A stretch of 64,000 bases of DNA. Source: Molanna angustata (Eukaryota > Arthropoda > Insecta > Trichoptera > Molannidae). Within the stretch, counting starts at the first letter, position 1; every line of letters begins with the position of its first letter. Location: assembly GCA_963576475.1 (NCBI GenBank), contig OY754973.1:8826052-8890051 (forward strand), in the 5' to 3' direction. The notes under the pieces are model-generated. The model was given only the letters and a program-made list of their open reading frames with translations. It did no database searches and was not told the origin of the DNA. The position numbers were made by a program, and so were the translations under genes. Shown here piece by piece: positions 1 to 11,483 of this stretch.

Positions 1-464
1 ACACCCGTCTGTCATTTCACCTCATGATTTATACTCCCCACGTATCACGACACTGTGAAATAAATTAAAAATATTTTCCCGTATATCACAATTATGACAG
101 AATAATGTGTGACTTACCTGATCACAACGTACACGAGTGCTGTCGCCATCTTGATCATTTTTATTCATAATAATATGAATTAGAAAATGCCTAGGTACTC
201 CGGAATGAGACAACTTGTTATTGGGTGCGCCTGGAATTAATATTTGACATATTAGGTAAAGTTGCCACCAAATAACTTGAACTTTTAGTCGAGAAGCGGG
301 GCGATTTGCACGTTAACCAACGAATCAAAAAGACACAAATTTGCGCTCTGCGCAACCGGAAGCTCGTTCAAGATGTTTGGCGAAAATTATACCTGATTGT
401 TATCCAAGACGTACGTAAAACAATAATAAAATACAGTATATAGAATTAGATTTTCATATAATTA
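1..464. other. Unassigned AT-rich DNA with a SINE C scrap
   Basis: No gene is supported. Bases about 209-262 match the body of SINE C (the CAACTTGTTATTGGGTGCG stretch followed by TATTTGACAT), so a fragment of that family lies here on the plus strand. The rest shows no recognisable structure. Confidence 0.5.
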
Positions 465-751
465 ACTAGACGTCGCAGTGAGTAAATTTTGTATGAATCC
501 AAGTGAGATTTTTTTTCGCGGGACTTTTGACAATAATGTGGGCAGACCACATCGTTTTTCTACGGTGAATAACGACTAATGTGTTGTTTTCGAATTTATT
601 TGTCGAAAAAAATGCTTTGTTTACTAAGATTTCGAGAACAGTTATCTAGGAAGTGTTGAAATGTATGGAAAACTGCATTATGTTGTCAACCAAGACGTCA
701 AACGCGCGATATATCATGACTCACTCATTGCACGGAGTACTCCATCTAGTA
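465..751 (+). mobile_element. MITE-like repeat J, copy 1
   Basis: About 287 bp, homologous over its whole length to the reverse complement of 48820-49100. Shared landmarks are the TTTTGTATGAA stretch, AATAACGACTAATGT, the GTTGAAATGTA stretch and CGCGCGATAT. The copy starts ACTAGACG and ends CATCTAGT, so short terminal inverted repeats of the type ACTAGATG are present. There is no coding capacity. A small non-autonomous DNA transposon is the likeliest explanation; superfamily unknown. Confidence 0.6.
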
Positions 752-817
752 TAGTATATGAAAATCTATGAGAGTTAAAAATATCGCAGCTGTGTTCACG
801 ATGTGAAGTTTTATTAC

Positions 818-1121
818 ATTACTAGTGGCATTTAATACATGAGAACCAACTGTCGATAGCGATAGTATGTATAATCAAAGAATACGTACCAAACTATAAA
901 CCCAAAAATCCAAATAATTTAATAATATAAGATATTTTGTTTTCTATACAAAACATGTAGGTTTGTATGTCAAGATAGGAAAGTATGGAGGTCAGTCCTT
1001 TTTTCCTACCCAGAATATGAAAACAGCATGAAGGCATGTATGTATGTTTGAATATTAAGTATCAAACTATTAAGGGTCCCCGTAGATATTGTATGATATA
1101 TCGTCATACATAATATAAAAT
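818..1121 (+). repeat. Dispersed repeat K, truncated copy
   Basis: Collinear with the first ~300 bp of the longer copies at 21143 and 34966. Shared landmarks are the TTACTAGT start, CCAACTGTCGATAGCGATAG, AAACTATAAACC, TGTCAAGATAGGA and the GTCAGTCCTTTTTTCCTACC block. It stops before the T-rich middle and CA-rich end seen in the other copies. It is non-coding. Confidence 0.65.
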
Positions 1122-3694
1122 GGACTTCTATCAACAATTGTCGATCGACAAACTAAACTTAGAATGCTATTTTATATTAATATGTAATGATCATTAGTCA
1201 TAACTATATCGCGCATTTTCTCAATGTAGAGGATGAATCAGTCTTCATTGGGACAAAACTCACGTTTATGTGTATTTTTTGTTCTCCTCATATGGGAAGG
1301 GTTGCTTCGAGAATTAGGGGAGTTAGTGAACAGGTGGGGGAATAGAAGGACTAAAAGGATTTGCACCGAGAGAGGTGGGGATTGAAAGAGGACAATGCAT
1401 TCATTTGCATCCAAACAGTAGTGAATTAGATATATTAATGTTAACGTAACTACCGAGGGCTCCTGCTTCATATAATTTTCTTAGTTAATTTGTATTTTAT
1501 ATTTTGCGATCAACTTTGTAAAAAACGCATAATTGTCCATACATTACGTTGCTTTTTAAAATAAATGCTTGCGTTAGTCTTGTCCGTTTTTTTTCTTCAA
1601 GCCGATCTTCATAAGTCTTTCTTACTATTTACCTTGATTACAATCCGATGTTTAGCCAGTTATTTTGGATTGCCGAAATTAACGTGTCGATTAATGGTCA
1701 AGACATGTTAAAATTTTTTTCTTTTTGTTAATGTTTTCTTTATTGTTGCTATTTTTGTTAAGAAAAAAACCAAACTCAAAGCTCTGATAGGTATATATGT
1801 GATAGTTTATCTGTTAATTTAACTTCTTGTAAAAAAATACTAAGATACCAATCTAATTTTTTTTTTCCCAGTCTTAAAAAATGAATTTCGTTTTTGAGAA
1901 AACTCATTCAGAAAAAAAACCTACGTTCTCAATAAGAAAAACATGCATTTACAATATTATGTTATATTTTTTTTTACCTGGGCAATTATATCACTAGATA
2001 AGGTTCTGCATGAATAAAAGTTTTTTCAATTGACCGAAATTGAACGCGGGACCTATTTATATAGGGAAGGTGAAGTATGCATGTAGAGTTCCGTTATTGA
2101 AAAATATTAATAATGAAAAACTATGAATACTTTGGCAACAACCAACCTAAAACTTCATAATATGAACATGTATCTAACATATTGGCCTCTTGAATATGCG
2201 CGTGTTAATATTGAAACACCCTACAAATTGTATTAAATATACCTATTATTATACCAACTGGAACATTCAGATATGAATTATGGTATCAAAGCATAATGGA
2301 TATACCTACTTTAATTTCAAAAAAAAAAATGAGGCGTTTTGAAATATATTTATTGATGAAATAAATAAAGAAAGGTACATCACCGGTACCCGAATCGCAT
2401 AATGGGGAGATGAAATGATTATGACGATGATAATATGAAATAATGTCAAGAAAGATGAATCTGGGTTCAAATCCTGCCTTAACTGATGTTATTATTTGTA
2501 GCATAAATATCTAACTTGGGTGTCTTTATTCTTATATTCTAATTCTTTAAAAAAAAATTTACAAAATTAGTAATTTATGCAGTACCTTCTGGTAAATTTG
2601 ATCCATTATTTCCAGTTTCTTGTGGATTTTTTTTTTCAGTTTTAAGTTTCAAAGTAGTAACCGTAGAAAGATTGATTGCTAGAAGTAGAACACGTGTAAT
2701 GATCATTTTTACACAAAATTCCGTGTGCCAAGTTAGAAACGAATCCACCTTGTATTGCTAATTAAATCATACCTGCATTTTTAGTTTGTCAAGAACTGGT
2801 TTTCGACTTTGTTATTTATGAACTTATTCACAAATATCTTCTACCTTTTTGTAAAAGAAATCAGCTTTACCTTTTGCACTAAACGATGTTTTTGTATTAG
2901 AGACTATTTTTTTTCTATTTCACATTATCCAGAATGATAATAGAAAGATTTTTTTTCCCTAGATTCAGAACTTATGTATACGAAATAAATAAAAAAAACT
3001 TAGCAAAAAGTCGTTTCTTAAACTGATAATTATACCCATTTGATTGAAAATATTTCAACGGTTATAGATTAACAATTAACACGTCAAAGCAATTGAGATA
3101 AATTTGAGAGGTCTACGGTAATATTGTCTGTTGAATTGTGAAGAGAGATTAATGTCTCTCATTACAGTCTCTGATTGAACTCATTATTCGTTCAGGTGTT
3201 ACGGAGGTAAACGAATACTGACCCACTGCTTCTCAATACATAGTTTATTTCATTATAAATATTATTTAGTTTTATGTTTCATATTAAACTTTAAGTACTC
3301 GATTTAGTACCTATTGAGTACCTTCTAAGATACATATTTTATTTAAATGGTATTTAGTGGTGATACATTATTTGGATAAAAAATGAAGCATAGGTTGAAC
3401 AATCATGTAGCTAACACATTTATTTCTTAAAAAGACCATTTTTTCGTCTTTTATGTCCCTCGGCATGCTTTCATAATATAATTTAAGCCCACTTTACATT
3501 AGATAATTTTGCGTTGAGACTTTATTTCGTTTGTACATATAATCAAATATCTTCTCTTTTTCTTGTGTCATATTCGTAATATTCTTTATTATATCTAATT
3601 TTAGTTTTGAGATTTTCTGTATCATGCCATGAAGCATTTAATGTATAAAAATAAATAAAATGAATGTAATTTTTTTTGTATTGACAGACAATAG
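1122..3694. other. Unassigned AT-rich DNA
   Basis: No gene is supported. A degenerate tRNA-promoter-like stretch with a B-box-like GGTTCAAATCC lies near 2463-2474 and could be a decayed SINE. The rest is AT-rich, with many stop codons in all frames. Confidence 0.45.
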
Positions 3695-3914
3695 GTTTAT
3701 TATTTATTACTTCTCGGGAAACTAACAGATACTATGTCAAATATTAATTTATCACGCACCCAATAACAAGTTGCCACGTTCTGGAGACAGACGATTTTAA
3801 TCGTCTCACAAATCCAGACTGAAAACACAATTAAAAACTGTGTCTCCACCGGAAATCGAACACGGGACCTTTGGATCAGCAGTCAGATACCAACCAACTG
3901 AGCTACGAAGGCCG
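3695..3914 (-). mobile_element. SINE C, copy 1 (tRNA-derived)
   Basis: Read on the minus strand, the head is tRNA-like, with an A box close to TAGCTCAGTTGG and a B-box region close to the tRNA T arm. The body follows: GACACAG, poly-T, GTGTTTTCAGTCTGGAT, GAGACGATTAA, CAACTTGTTATTGGGTGCG and TATTTGACATAGTA. It matches the copy at 38963-39178. The head abuts a plus-strand LINE tail at about 3930, so the two elements are head-to-5'-end. It is a RNA polymerase III-type retroposon, not a tRNA gene. Confidence 0.75.
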
Positions 3915-3929
3915 ATCCTTTTCCCTGAA

Positions 3930-4122
3930 TCCAAGGAAACACTTCCTGACCAACATGGTGGTGGATACCTGGAATAGTTTACCGGATAAGGTTGTGAGTG
4001 CTGGAACACTCAATCAATTTAAAAATAGATTGGATGCACATTACAAAAATAAGCACATGATACAGGCCCATCAGCAATAGCTGCCTGCCTGTTAACTATA
4101 ATAATAATAATAATAATAATTT
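3930..4122 (+). pseudogene. CR1/L2-like LINE, 3' end
   Basis: A short open frame ends at 4080 and encodes a tail with the signature TWNSLPDKVV, followed by a pattern of F-K-x-R-L-D. This is the typical last segment of the reverse-transcriptase protein in CR1/L2/Jockey-type non-LTR retrotransposons. It is followed within 20 bp by (AAT)n at about 4098-4122, consistent with a microsatellite 3' tail. The copy is severely 5'-truncated and cannot be functional. A second, more decayed relative lies on the minus strand at 36361-36545, with the same GGCCCATCAGCAATAGCTGCC stretch and AAT tail. The exact clade is not resolved. Confidence 0.7.
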
Positions 4123-5119
4123 AACATTTTATATATTTTTGTTCTTCTATAACAATTTCAAACAATTCTCATAGGTAGCTCAGTTTTGTATTACTTTTAT
4201 TATTTTATTTCAGTTTCATTGCATAAATAATATCGTAGAACAGTAGGAAATGTGTGATTATATTATCGTTTTATAAATAAGTACCTACACATGTCATTTT
4301 TTGTAAGCAAGCTTCTCAGCAAGCAATGACATTTTTTGAGTTGTTCCGTGTTTATTGTGAATTTTAATTTTGAATCAATATCAATTCGAATGTATTTGAT
4401 ATCGCTAACTTTTTGGATAGTTTAATTATCAAAAATAACATTATTTGATTAATATATCTTTTGTTTTCTATTGTCATACATTTAGTTTTTGTTACATTAA
4501 GCCAGCAATAAAATTTATTTAAAAAATGTTTATAATATGTACCTATATTTTTTTTTGTTTAAGGCAATTCACCCTTTAAAGAGTGCTATGTGGTACCTAT
4601 ATTTAATAGGACTTAAAACTAAATAAAATCTCAGCACACATTTTGAGCACCGTTGAAATACTGTTAGCTTCTGTGCTGAAGGTTTCAATGGCTTGACAGC
4701 TTTCACGATAAGAGAGATGAGTCATTTATTACCTGTATCTCAGAGAATCGGAAGAAAAATGGAGATTCCCTAAAGGAACTAGTTTCTTAAATACAAATAA
4801 ACGATTTCGGAATTTTTTTGGTTGTTTCTTCATATGGAATAAAAAAAATCCCAGTAAATGAAAACCATAACAGCTACACTTAAAAATGTAAGTTCTGCAT
4901 TTTATTCACGCTTACCATATATTTATTAATACTAATTAATAAAAAGGAACAAGTTCATTACAGAATGAATCAATAAAAAGACAGCGAATATGATCAAATA
5001 CGATAGATATCATCTAAAACACAAAGTATAGTATATTTTTTTTAATAAATTGTGTATTAAAAAATGTCAAATAAAACACTAAATATACCTACTTATAAAT
5101 AATATTTTTTAACAAATTA
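4123..5119. other. Unassigned AT-rich DNA
   Basis: I see no gene, repeat boundary or clear regulatory signal. Composition is strongly A+T with many short homopolymers. Confidence 0.4.
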
Positions 5120-5418
5120 AAATCTCAATAGAGACGAAGTAAAGATAAGATATAATAGGAGATCCGGGTGATCAAGGAACCTATAAGCATTGGCTGGTTT
5201 ACGTGATCACTATAAGTGCTTGCGCAACGTTCACCAATTACATCTTTTTATTGAATTCCCTTATCGATCCGATTTTTGAAAATCCTATAAGTATTATGTT
5301 CATCATTAAAATCTTTTTGTTTGAAAATAAGCTAAAAACAGGTCGTAAGCCCTGTAGGTGCCTTGATTTTCCGGTTCTCTTATAATTTTCCAACTACATC
5401 TCTCTTGAGATTTGATAA
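5120..5418 (+). mobile_element. MITE-like repeat H, copy 1 (both ends)
   Basis: Starts ATCTCAATAGAGACGAAGT and ends with the inverted counterpart near 5341-5415 (GGTCGTAAGCCCTGTAGG to TCTCTTGAGAT). Both ends can therefore pair over about 75 bp. The interior carries GTGATCACT and GCTTGCGCAACGTTCACC, shared with copies at 10283, 14568, 26327 and 58575. The copy is internally shorter than the one at 58560-59055. It is non-coding and behaves like a foldback or MITE family. Confidence 0.65.
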
Positions 5419-5447
5419 AACATATAATTGATTCCAAATTCCAATAG

Positions 5448-5771
5448 TGTCCAGAGCGAGATGATTACAACATTTGTTTGACTGTGTTTAATGCTTTAAA
5501 CAATCTAGCACCACAATACATTCAAGAACTGTGTCAGAGAAAAGAGTTTTCTGGGAGACATCTCACACTCAGGTCTTCTGGATCACAGAGTAAAAACTCC
5601 CTCAATGAGTTGGACAGAGTCAAAAAAGCGACTTACTATGACCGATATTTTGGTGTGAGCGGTCCAATTAAGTGGAATTTACTGCTTCCAGATGTCCGCA
5701 GTGCTCAAAGCAAGAAAACTTTCGCTAAAGGACTGAAAACAGCTTTGTATCGTAGAGCAACACATAACTAA
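5448..5771 (+). pseudogene. CR1/L2/Jockey-like LINE RT C-terminus
   Basis: An open frame of about 107 codons with the family hallmarks in order: FNALNNLAPQYIQEL near the start, R-x-L-R-S-S in the middle, then a G-P-x-K-W-N-x-L-L-P block and a final F-x-x-x-L-K-T-A-L segment. This is the region downstream of the RT domain of CR1/L2/Jockey-type elements. There is no catalytic RT motif, so the copy is 5'-truncated. It begins about 30 bp after the right end of repeat H. It is not a host gene. Confidence 0.7.
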
Positions 5772-7129
5772 ACGATCGGCCATCTTGGTATGATCTTGAA
5801 TCATTAAACGGCGCTATATTCTATCCCCTATTATTGTTATTATATGCAATCATAAAAATATTCGTTTTTTACATAATATATTAGAACAGAATAATATTTA
5901 TCATCTATTCTTATAAAATATTTATATATTTTAATTGACAATCTTCTTACAAACTTTGACTCCTGACAAGGAATAAAATCCAATTTTTGCGTATATGCAA
6001 TTAAATAATGTCCAATTTAAATATTTATATAATTAATTTTGATTAAAAAAAACTAATATTTAATAAAAAAATATGTTACAAAACAAAATTTGTGGAGTAA
6101 TTCTGCCCTTTCTGGCTATCGAACCAATAACCACCCCCATTTTGTATAATCTAGATACCCACTTGTCTATTCACGATACAGTGTATCAATATATACATAT
6201 ATGTGTAGCTCACCTAATATATGTGCGCCATTTAATGTGAATAGGTAGGTTCTTACCTATAAGCAACATAGGATAGTGTGTCAATAGAGATAATATATGC
6301 ATACTGCATACGTGGTACTCACACAACCATACATACAACATACACAATCGTACAAAGAGTTTAATAAAATTCCCTTATCCCAGTTACGCGTGTGTGCTAT
6401 TTTAAAGAAAGAGGAATTAACACCATCTGTCGCTATTCGATCGGCAAAGGGCAAATATCCCACTTATTGATATCAAGATATTTTAAAATATCATACAATC
6501 TCGAAACTTTTTCTTTCGTTGTGTTATGATATTGTAACCAGTACAATTAATATATCCTTTAGACAAAATTTCATATGAAAATGGCTTAATATCATAACAT
6601 GTTTAAGGTACCTACATATTAATTGAGTGTTCCACGAAAACAATTACATAGGTTATCTATGTGAGGTTACTCTTAGAATATCTTTAAAAAAAAACTATTG
6701 CCATATTTGTAATGAAAATCGTCATTCATTATTACTATGGATTTTAATTTTTTTATTTTTCTGTCAGTAATACAACATTGTTCAAAGTGCTTATGTTGAT
6801 ATAAATATTTTCTATTAGCTCTAAATTATTTTAAAAATAACATTAATAAATCATTATTGAATTAAATTTAAAAAATAATTGTAGTAAATTTTAGTGTTTT
6901 TTTAAATCTATACGTAGGTACTTATAATATTAGTTTATTTTTATTCCGAGTATCCTGGGGTTACTACTATTACGCAATGGACTGTAGTAGACAGTTGATT
7001 CGTCTTTTTTGCTCAAATAAATTATATTATAAGTGTTCCATTGAACAGACGAAATAACGAAGAAAAAAAAGACTTGTTTTTTTGTAATTTTTTAAACTAT
7101 TCCTTTTTTTATACTTTAACCTCTCATTT
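5772..7129. other. Unassigned AT-rich DNA
   Basis: A short dispersed module (TTGACTCCTGACA..., then TTTGCGTATATGCAATTAAA) at about 5957-6010 recurs near 26508-26560 and partly near 59076. Otherwise I see nothing that supports a feature. Confidence 0.4.
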
Positions 7130-7300
7130 AACATTTGTGCACCTAATATATTGTGTATCCTTTATGTGTAAATAATTTGTATTCCCTATTGTATAAAAGT
7201 AACAGCCCCAGAACAGGTTTAGCCTAGTGGGGCGTTAATTACCTAACCTAAAAATGTACAAATGTTTGTGTATTAATAATAAATAAATAAATAATAAATA
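7130..7300 (+). repeat. Probable LINE 3' UTR and A-rich tail
   Basis: Contains CCCCAGAACAGGTTTAGCC followed by TAGTGGGG, which can fold as a stem, and ends in an (AATA)-type tail. A similar hairpin (ACAGGCTATGCCTAGTGAGG) precedes the tail of the LINE at 33325-34030. No coding part remains. Confidence 0.4.
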
Positions 7301-7386
7301 CTGATTTATGATTATAACTTAAACGGCTCTTGTAACGACAATGATTAATATGAACACATATAATTCCACAATTTATTTTATTTTTT

Positions 7387-7423
7387 CCCGACGACCGTTT
7401 CGGCTTATAAGGCCTTACTCAAC
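7387..7423 (-). ncRNA. Hammerhead-like motif, P1 left arm
   Basis: On the minus strand: core-like TTGAGTA, stem II GGC/GCC around CTTATAA, box GAAA, then stem III ACG-GT-CGT and a C at the expected cleavage position. Compared with the consensus core CUGANGA, C3 and G8 are changed, and stem I is not evident. It is probably a decayed ribozyme. Confidence 0.35.
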
Positions 7424-7430
7424 TGGACCA

Positions 7431-7467
7431 GTTGATTATGGCCTTATAAGCCGAAACGGTCGTCGGG
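7431..7467 (+). ncRNA. Hammerhead-like motif, P1 right arm
   Basis: Plus-strand counterpart of the left-arm motif: TTGATTAT, GGC-CTTATAA-GCC, GAAA, ACGGTCGTC. The core again departs from CUGANGA at two positions, so catalytic activity is doubtful. Confidence 0.35.
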
Positions 7468-7585
7468 AGAAAAATAAAATAAATTGTGGAATTATATATG
7501 TGTTCATATTAATCATTGTCATAATGGAATTCTACAAATTAGAAGCCGTCACAATCGAAAGATTGAAAAGTGCGGCTCTTGTAAC

Positions 7586-8396
7586 TTCAAATGGAGGAAC
7601 ACTGGCCAGAGTCAAGTTTGATACAAAATCGTGCATTTGTTAATTACATTAAAATGAACAACAAATTATAATTTATTTTGTATGAATCAATACGTGGTAT
7701 CTCCATCCTAGACCAGGAGCAGGAGTACAGAATCGCGAGTGGGGTTACCTTCATATCCCCAGGCTACTGTTGCTTGCTCCCCTATGAAGCAAGTAGTGTG
7801 TAGGTAATACATCGGTAAAGGTATTAGGTGTTCAGTTGTCCATTGTGAGGGGGTGTATTAAGCTACCTCCTCGATCTCCTGTCAGACTGTTATATTGATG
7901 GGGGATGAATGCAAAGAAATGCGTTTTGTTATCTTGAAAATCAATAAATTTCGACGCACAACTAACTTTACACCACCGAAGAAAATGCTAACACACCACT
8001 TAAATTCATTATCTATTAAACTTTATACAAAGTTTGAATATGGACATGCTCTGTGAATCACGTTTTTTTATGGGGATTGAAGTAAATTATAACTACTTCA
8101 ATATAGGCAATTCAAGGATGATTTGTGCCATTTGAAGACACGAGAAATTTATTTAAAAACATTCAAGGGAACAATAAAAAAATAAAGCCAACAAAACAAT
8201 CGTGTTTTTTTCTCCGCGTATTAAAATTTCTCTATGAATAAAAAAATATATATGGGAGGCAATTGCAAAAATATATCGAATCTCAAGTGGAAACTGCACT
8301 TGTTCAATATTACCACGAAGACATTGGTATAAATCGAATCGATCTCTAATAGAGCATGGTAGAAAAGCATGAAAGTATGTAAAGTAAATGTCACAG
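7586..8396. other. Unassigned DNA right of foldback P1
   Basis: Between 7690 and 7880 the composition is less A+T and includes paired stretches such as TTGCTTGC / GAAGCAAG. I cannot assign it. No gene is supported. Confidence 0.35.
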
Positions 8397-8765
8397 AAAT
8401 GAGATCGCTTAGAAGGATATGCAAAAAACTATGTATGACAGAATACTTATAATCACACCATATCCCTTACGGGGTAAGCAGATATAAATGAGCGCCATAC
8501 TCCTCTCTTTTTGCACACATTCCTGGCTTCCTTTACATCCATGCATCCTTTCATACATGCTCGTCGATTCTGCAACCCTCTTATGTTTCCTTGTTTCAAA
8601 ATATCATTCATATGGTCATGCCATCCCTTTCTGGGACTTCCTCTGCTATTCACTTTCTTAGACCCATATGTATATTTTTTTGGTCAGTCGTTCATCGTTC
8701 ATTCTTTCAATATGTCAAAGTTGGATACAATAACGAACGAGGATATAAGACTTGGGTGTAACTAG
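8397..8765. pseudogene. RTE-like LINE E relic with inverted insert
   Basis: Plus-strand 8397-8441 encodes a decayed EMRSLRRIC...TMYDRI block, and plus-strand 8733-8762 encodes TNEDIRLGC. In other E copies (27592) these two blocks are adjacent. Between them, 8442-8722 reads on the minus strand as the downstream part of the same protein (IERMNDERLTKKIYI, then SPRKGWHDHMNDILK, then an R-A-C-M-K-x-C-M-D-V-x-E-A-R-N-V-C block) and ends with the family 3' hairpin. The copy is therefore interrupted by an inverted fragment of its own family. It is not functional. Confidence 0.65.
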
Positions 8766-10282
8766 AATTATATTATTAACAAAATGATAGTTATTGAAGA
8801 AGTTCAGTAGATCGATACGATTTCAAGGCAAAGTTATTCAAATAAATGTACATATAACGTTACTTTGATGTTTTGTCATATCAAAATGTCATAACATGAA
8901 TATGAAATATCTTCTCGGCTAGCTTTAAAGAGAATATTATGTTGTCGTGATAATTGAAATATTTTGTAGCTGTCAATGGTTAATTTATTTACTGAACAAT
9001 CCCATTATTTTGTTATTAATAATTTTGTAATAAGGAGAAAGTGTATAATTGTGTAGGTAAGTGTTACCCATGATAGAAGTATGTCAAAAATGAAATATGC
9101 TATAGTTTAACCTTGTGACCTCTGTCTATGATATGAAAAAGGTCATAACTCGCTTCCTATAGTCGAGTCTTTGTACAAAAATGATCAATATATTGTGCAA
9201 TGCCTAGATGATAAAGAATTAGAATTGATTAACATGCAGATGTAGGATTGACGATATTTCAAAAGAAATTATTGAAGGTAGGTACCTACTTACTCTTACG
9301 ATACACCATCACATTGTTAAGAAATAATTATCTTCTGGGCATAGCTTATAATAGATATTGTCTCTGAAACGAAAAAATGGGCTGGGTCTAACTCTTTACT
9401 CTCACTTTGAATATTTAAAAAAAATACTCAAATAATTTCTACGAAATATTAACCATGATTCAAATTTCGTCTTCTTTCTCTCTCATTATCCATTTTTGCC
9501 AGGAATTGTATTTGTTAGTTGGAAGAAGTTGTCTTTTGGCAAGCATGTCATTCACCACTCAGATTCAAGAAAATGTTCATATAAAAGTTCTTATCCACTA
9601 GATGTTGGTACTATTTTTCATATTTTTTGTTGTACTATGTTTCACCATTGTATTGTTGTAATTTTTTTGTATGGTTATTGTGGATTTTGAATAAATAATT
9701 AAATAAATGTAAATTATTCTTTTATTTTAAAGTAATTGTGTTTTTAAGAATATATTTTGTAACATAAGAAATAATTATACTTACATCAAAGTTTAACAAT
9801 ACAATTTTTTTACATAAAAGATACTAAAGAACTATTTTTACTTTAGGCTCTTTTATATTTAGGTATATAATTATTTATTTGAAAGTTGATGTAAATTTAC
9901 TTTGTACACTGGCGGGTTTATTGCCATACGGCAATTTCCACCAACAAACCAGATATGATGCTTATATACAATGCAATGTGTACTTTGACAATAAGTTTAT
10001 GACATGACAAAAATAAAATAAAACCAACAAAAGAAAAGTAAGAAAAAAAAGATAAATATAAAAACAGTTTAAAGCAATGATAGGAAAACAAAAGGATAAG
10101 GAGAGAAAGAATAAATCAGGTAATGTCAGATAGATGTTTTTGCTTTAGCCTTTTTAATTATCACAATTAGTTTACATAACAGTTTAAGAAGTTACGTTAC
10201 TCTCTTACTATATGATCTAAAGTTAATTTTACGAGATTTACGAAAGATAAAGAAACAGCTATTTTTTGTTGACAAACTTTTA
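8766..10282. other. Unassigned DNA with a SINE B tail fragment
   Basis: Bases about 9911-9955 (GGGTTTATTGCCATACGGCA and downstream) match the tail of SINE B at 12893 and 29497. The rest is AT-rich, with nothing I can name. Confidence 0.45.
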
Positions 10283-10620
10283 ATATCTCAATAGAGACGA
10301 AGTTGGGATGTTATAGAAGAACCAGGAACTCAAGGCACCTACAGGGCTTACAACCTGTTAACGTGATCACTTTATGCGCTTGCGCAACATTCACTTATTA
10401 TGCCTTCTTATTGAGTTCCCTTATCAATGTAATTTTTGAAAGTTCTATATATTTGAATAATATGAAACAATTCATTTGAAAATAATGATTTATTACTATT
10501 GCCATCTACGAAGTAACGAAGAAACCTTTTGTAACGCCATCTATTGAGAAATTGGTTAAATTGTAAACAATAAAAGCAACAGTCCTTATAAATGAGGTGA
10601 CGGTGAATAAAAAAAAACAT
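10283..10620 (+). mobile_element. MITE-like repeat H, copy 2
   Basis: Begins ATCTCAATAGAGACGAAGT and follows the family through GTGATCACTTTATGCGCTTG, TTATTGAGTTCCCTTAT and the downstream GTAACGCCATCTATTGAGAA block near 10530-10555. No inverted right end is evident, so the copy seems 3'-truncated. Confidence 0.6.
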
Positions 10621-11275
10621 TTTTCACATATAAAAAAGGATGGTTTTCTTATAAAAATTGAATTCCTACGCGATAACCGTTTTTGAAATTATGTTAATAA
10701 AATATTATAATCCAGTATTTCATTGATGTAATAAAGAGTATTAAATAATCACTATTCGAAAGATAAAAAAGCAAAACTTCGCTTTATAAAAATAGCAGTG
10801 AAGAGTAAAAATTAAGGCCGACCCAGTGATGATTGCAGATAATATCTTGCAGTTTTATTGCGGCTGTCTTTTGTGTAGCATTGTATAATTTATTTTTTGA
10901 AGATTGAGTTGAGAGACAACTACCTTTATATAATATATAGGACTATTGTTGAAGATATCATAGCGTCCATCAATCAAGTGAAATGTCCAAATGTCAAGTA
11001 TTATGCACATCTAATTAAAACGGCTGATAAAAATGAACTTTGAGTGTAATTTATTACATTTGCAGTTGATGTGTGATGTAAAAAAACGAAAAAAATAGTT
11101 GCATCATAACACAGTTTCACTTGCAAATAATTTATAGATGCTCTAAACCGTTTCGTTAACTATGTAGGTATATTTAAAATTGGCTTAGAACAGTATATCC
11201 AGTATTTTTTATCGTCGTTTTCGGGTGTAACGTAAGAGTCGAGTTATCGAAAATACAAGAGACAAATTAACATGT
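10621..11275. other. Unassigned AT-rich DNA
   Basis: I see no gene or repeat that I can place. Confidence 0.35.
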
Positions 11276-11430
11276 CACATACATAGTTCAGCAACAAGTT
11301 TCTCAACCCATTCTGAATATTGCCTTTTTAGATGTGTCGTGCTTTCTTCTATAAGGTGATGCACACCCGCACACCTGTCGCTGGTTATCACAGATTTTGG
11401 GATATGCCGTGATGGTATGAATGATTACTA
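11276..11430 (+). mobile_element. SINE-like repeat G, copy 1
   Basis: Runs from the CAGCAACAAG...CCCATTCTGAATATT block to GGGATATGCCGTGATGGTATG-type end at about 11400-11425. It is collinear with copies at 15607, 25920, 30585 (minus) and 58195 (minus). The middle carries GATGCACACCCGCACACCTG, as in the other copies. It is non-coding. Its last ~20 bp are the same as the 3' end of RTE-like family E, which suggests mobilisation by that LINE. Confidence 0.65.
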
Positions 11431-11483
11431 AGTTTAGTTTGTCGATCGAATTCTTGATAGAACTCCATTGTATGTAGATATTT

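Larger units (their letters stand above)
7337..7520. mobile_element. Foldback P1: 184-bp near-perfect palindrome
   Basis: Left arm 7337-7414 and right arm 7440-7520 are reverse complements, apart from a 1-bp and a 2-bp insertion. The centre contains TCAACTGG-A-CCAGTTGA, so pairing continues almost to the middle. Each arm, read toward the outside, has GGC-CTTATAA-GCC-GAAA-ACG/CGT-like elements of a hammerhead ribozyme, then an A/T-rich segment. Penelope-like retroelements are known to carry hammerheads in their terminal repeats and to insert as inverted partial copies. That assignment is an inference here, because no RT is present. Confidence 0.6.
7324..7585. repeat. 13-bp direct repeats bracketing foldback P1
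   Basis: CGGCTCTTGTAAC occurs exactly at 7324-7336 and again at 7573-7585. The left copy abuts the left arm of the palindrome. The right copy lies 52 bp beyond the right arm. It looks like a target-site duplication around a 236-bp insertion (7337-7572). Confidence 0.6.

Noticed and set aside
2440..2500. tRNA-like sequence with GGTTCAAATCC
   Set aside because: Only the B-box-like stretch is convincing; no A box or body shared with the SINE families.
7341..7643. 100-codon open frame across P1
   Set aside because: The frame runs through a near-perfect palindrome and its flank. It has no protein pattern and is an accident of the foldback.
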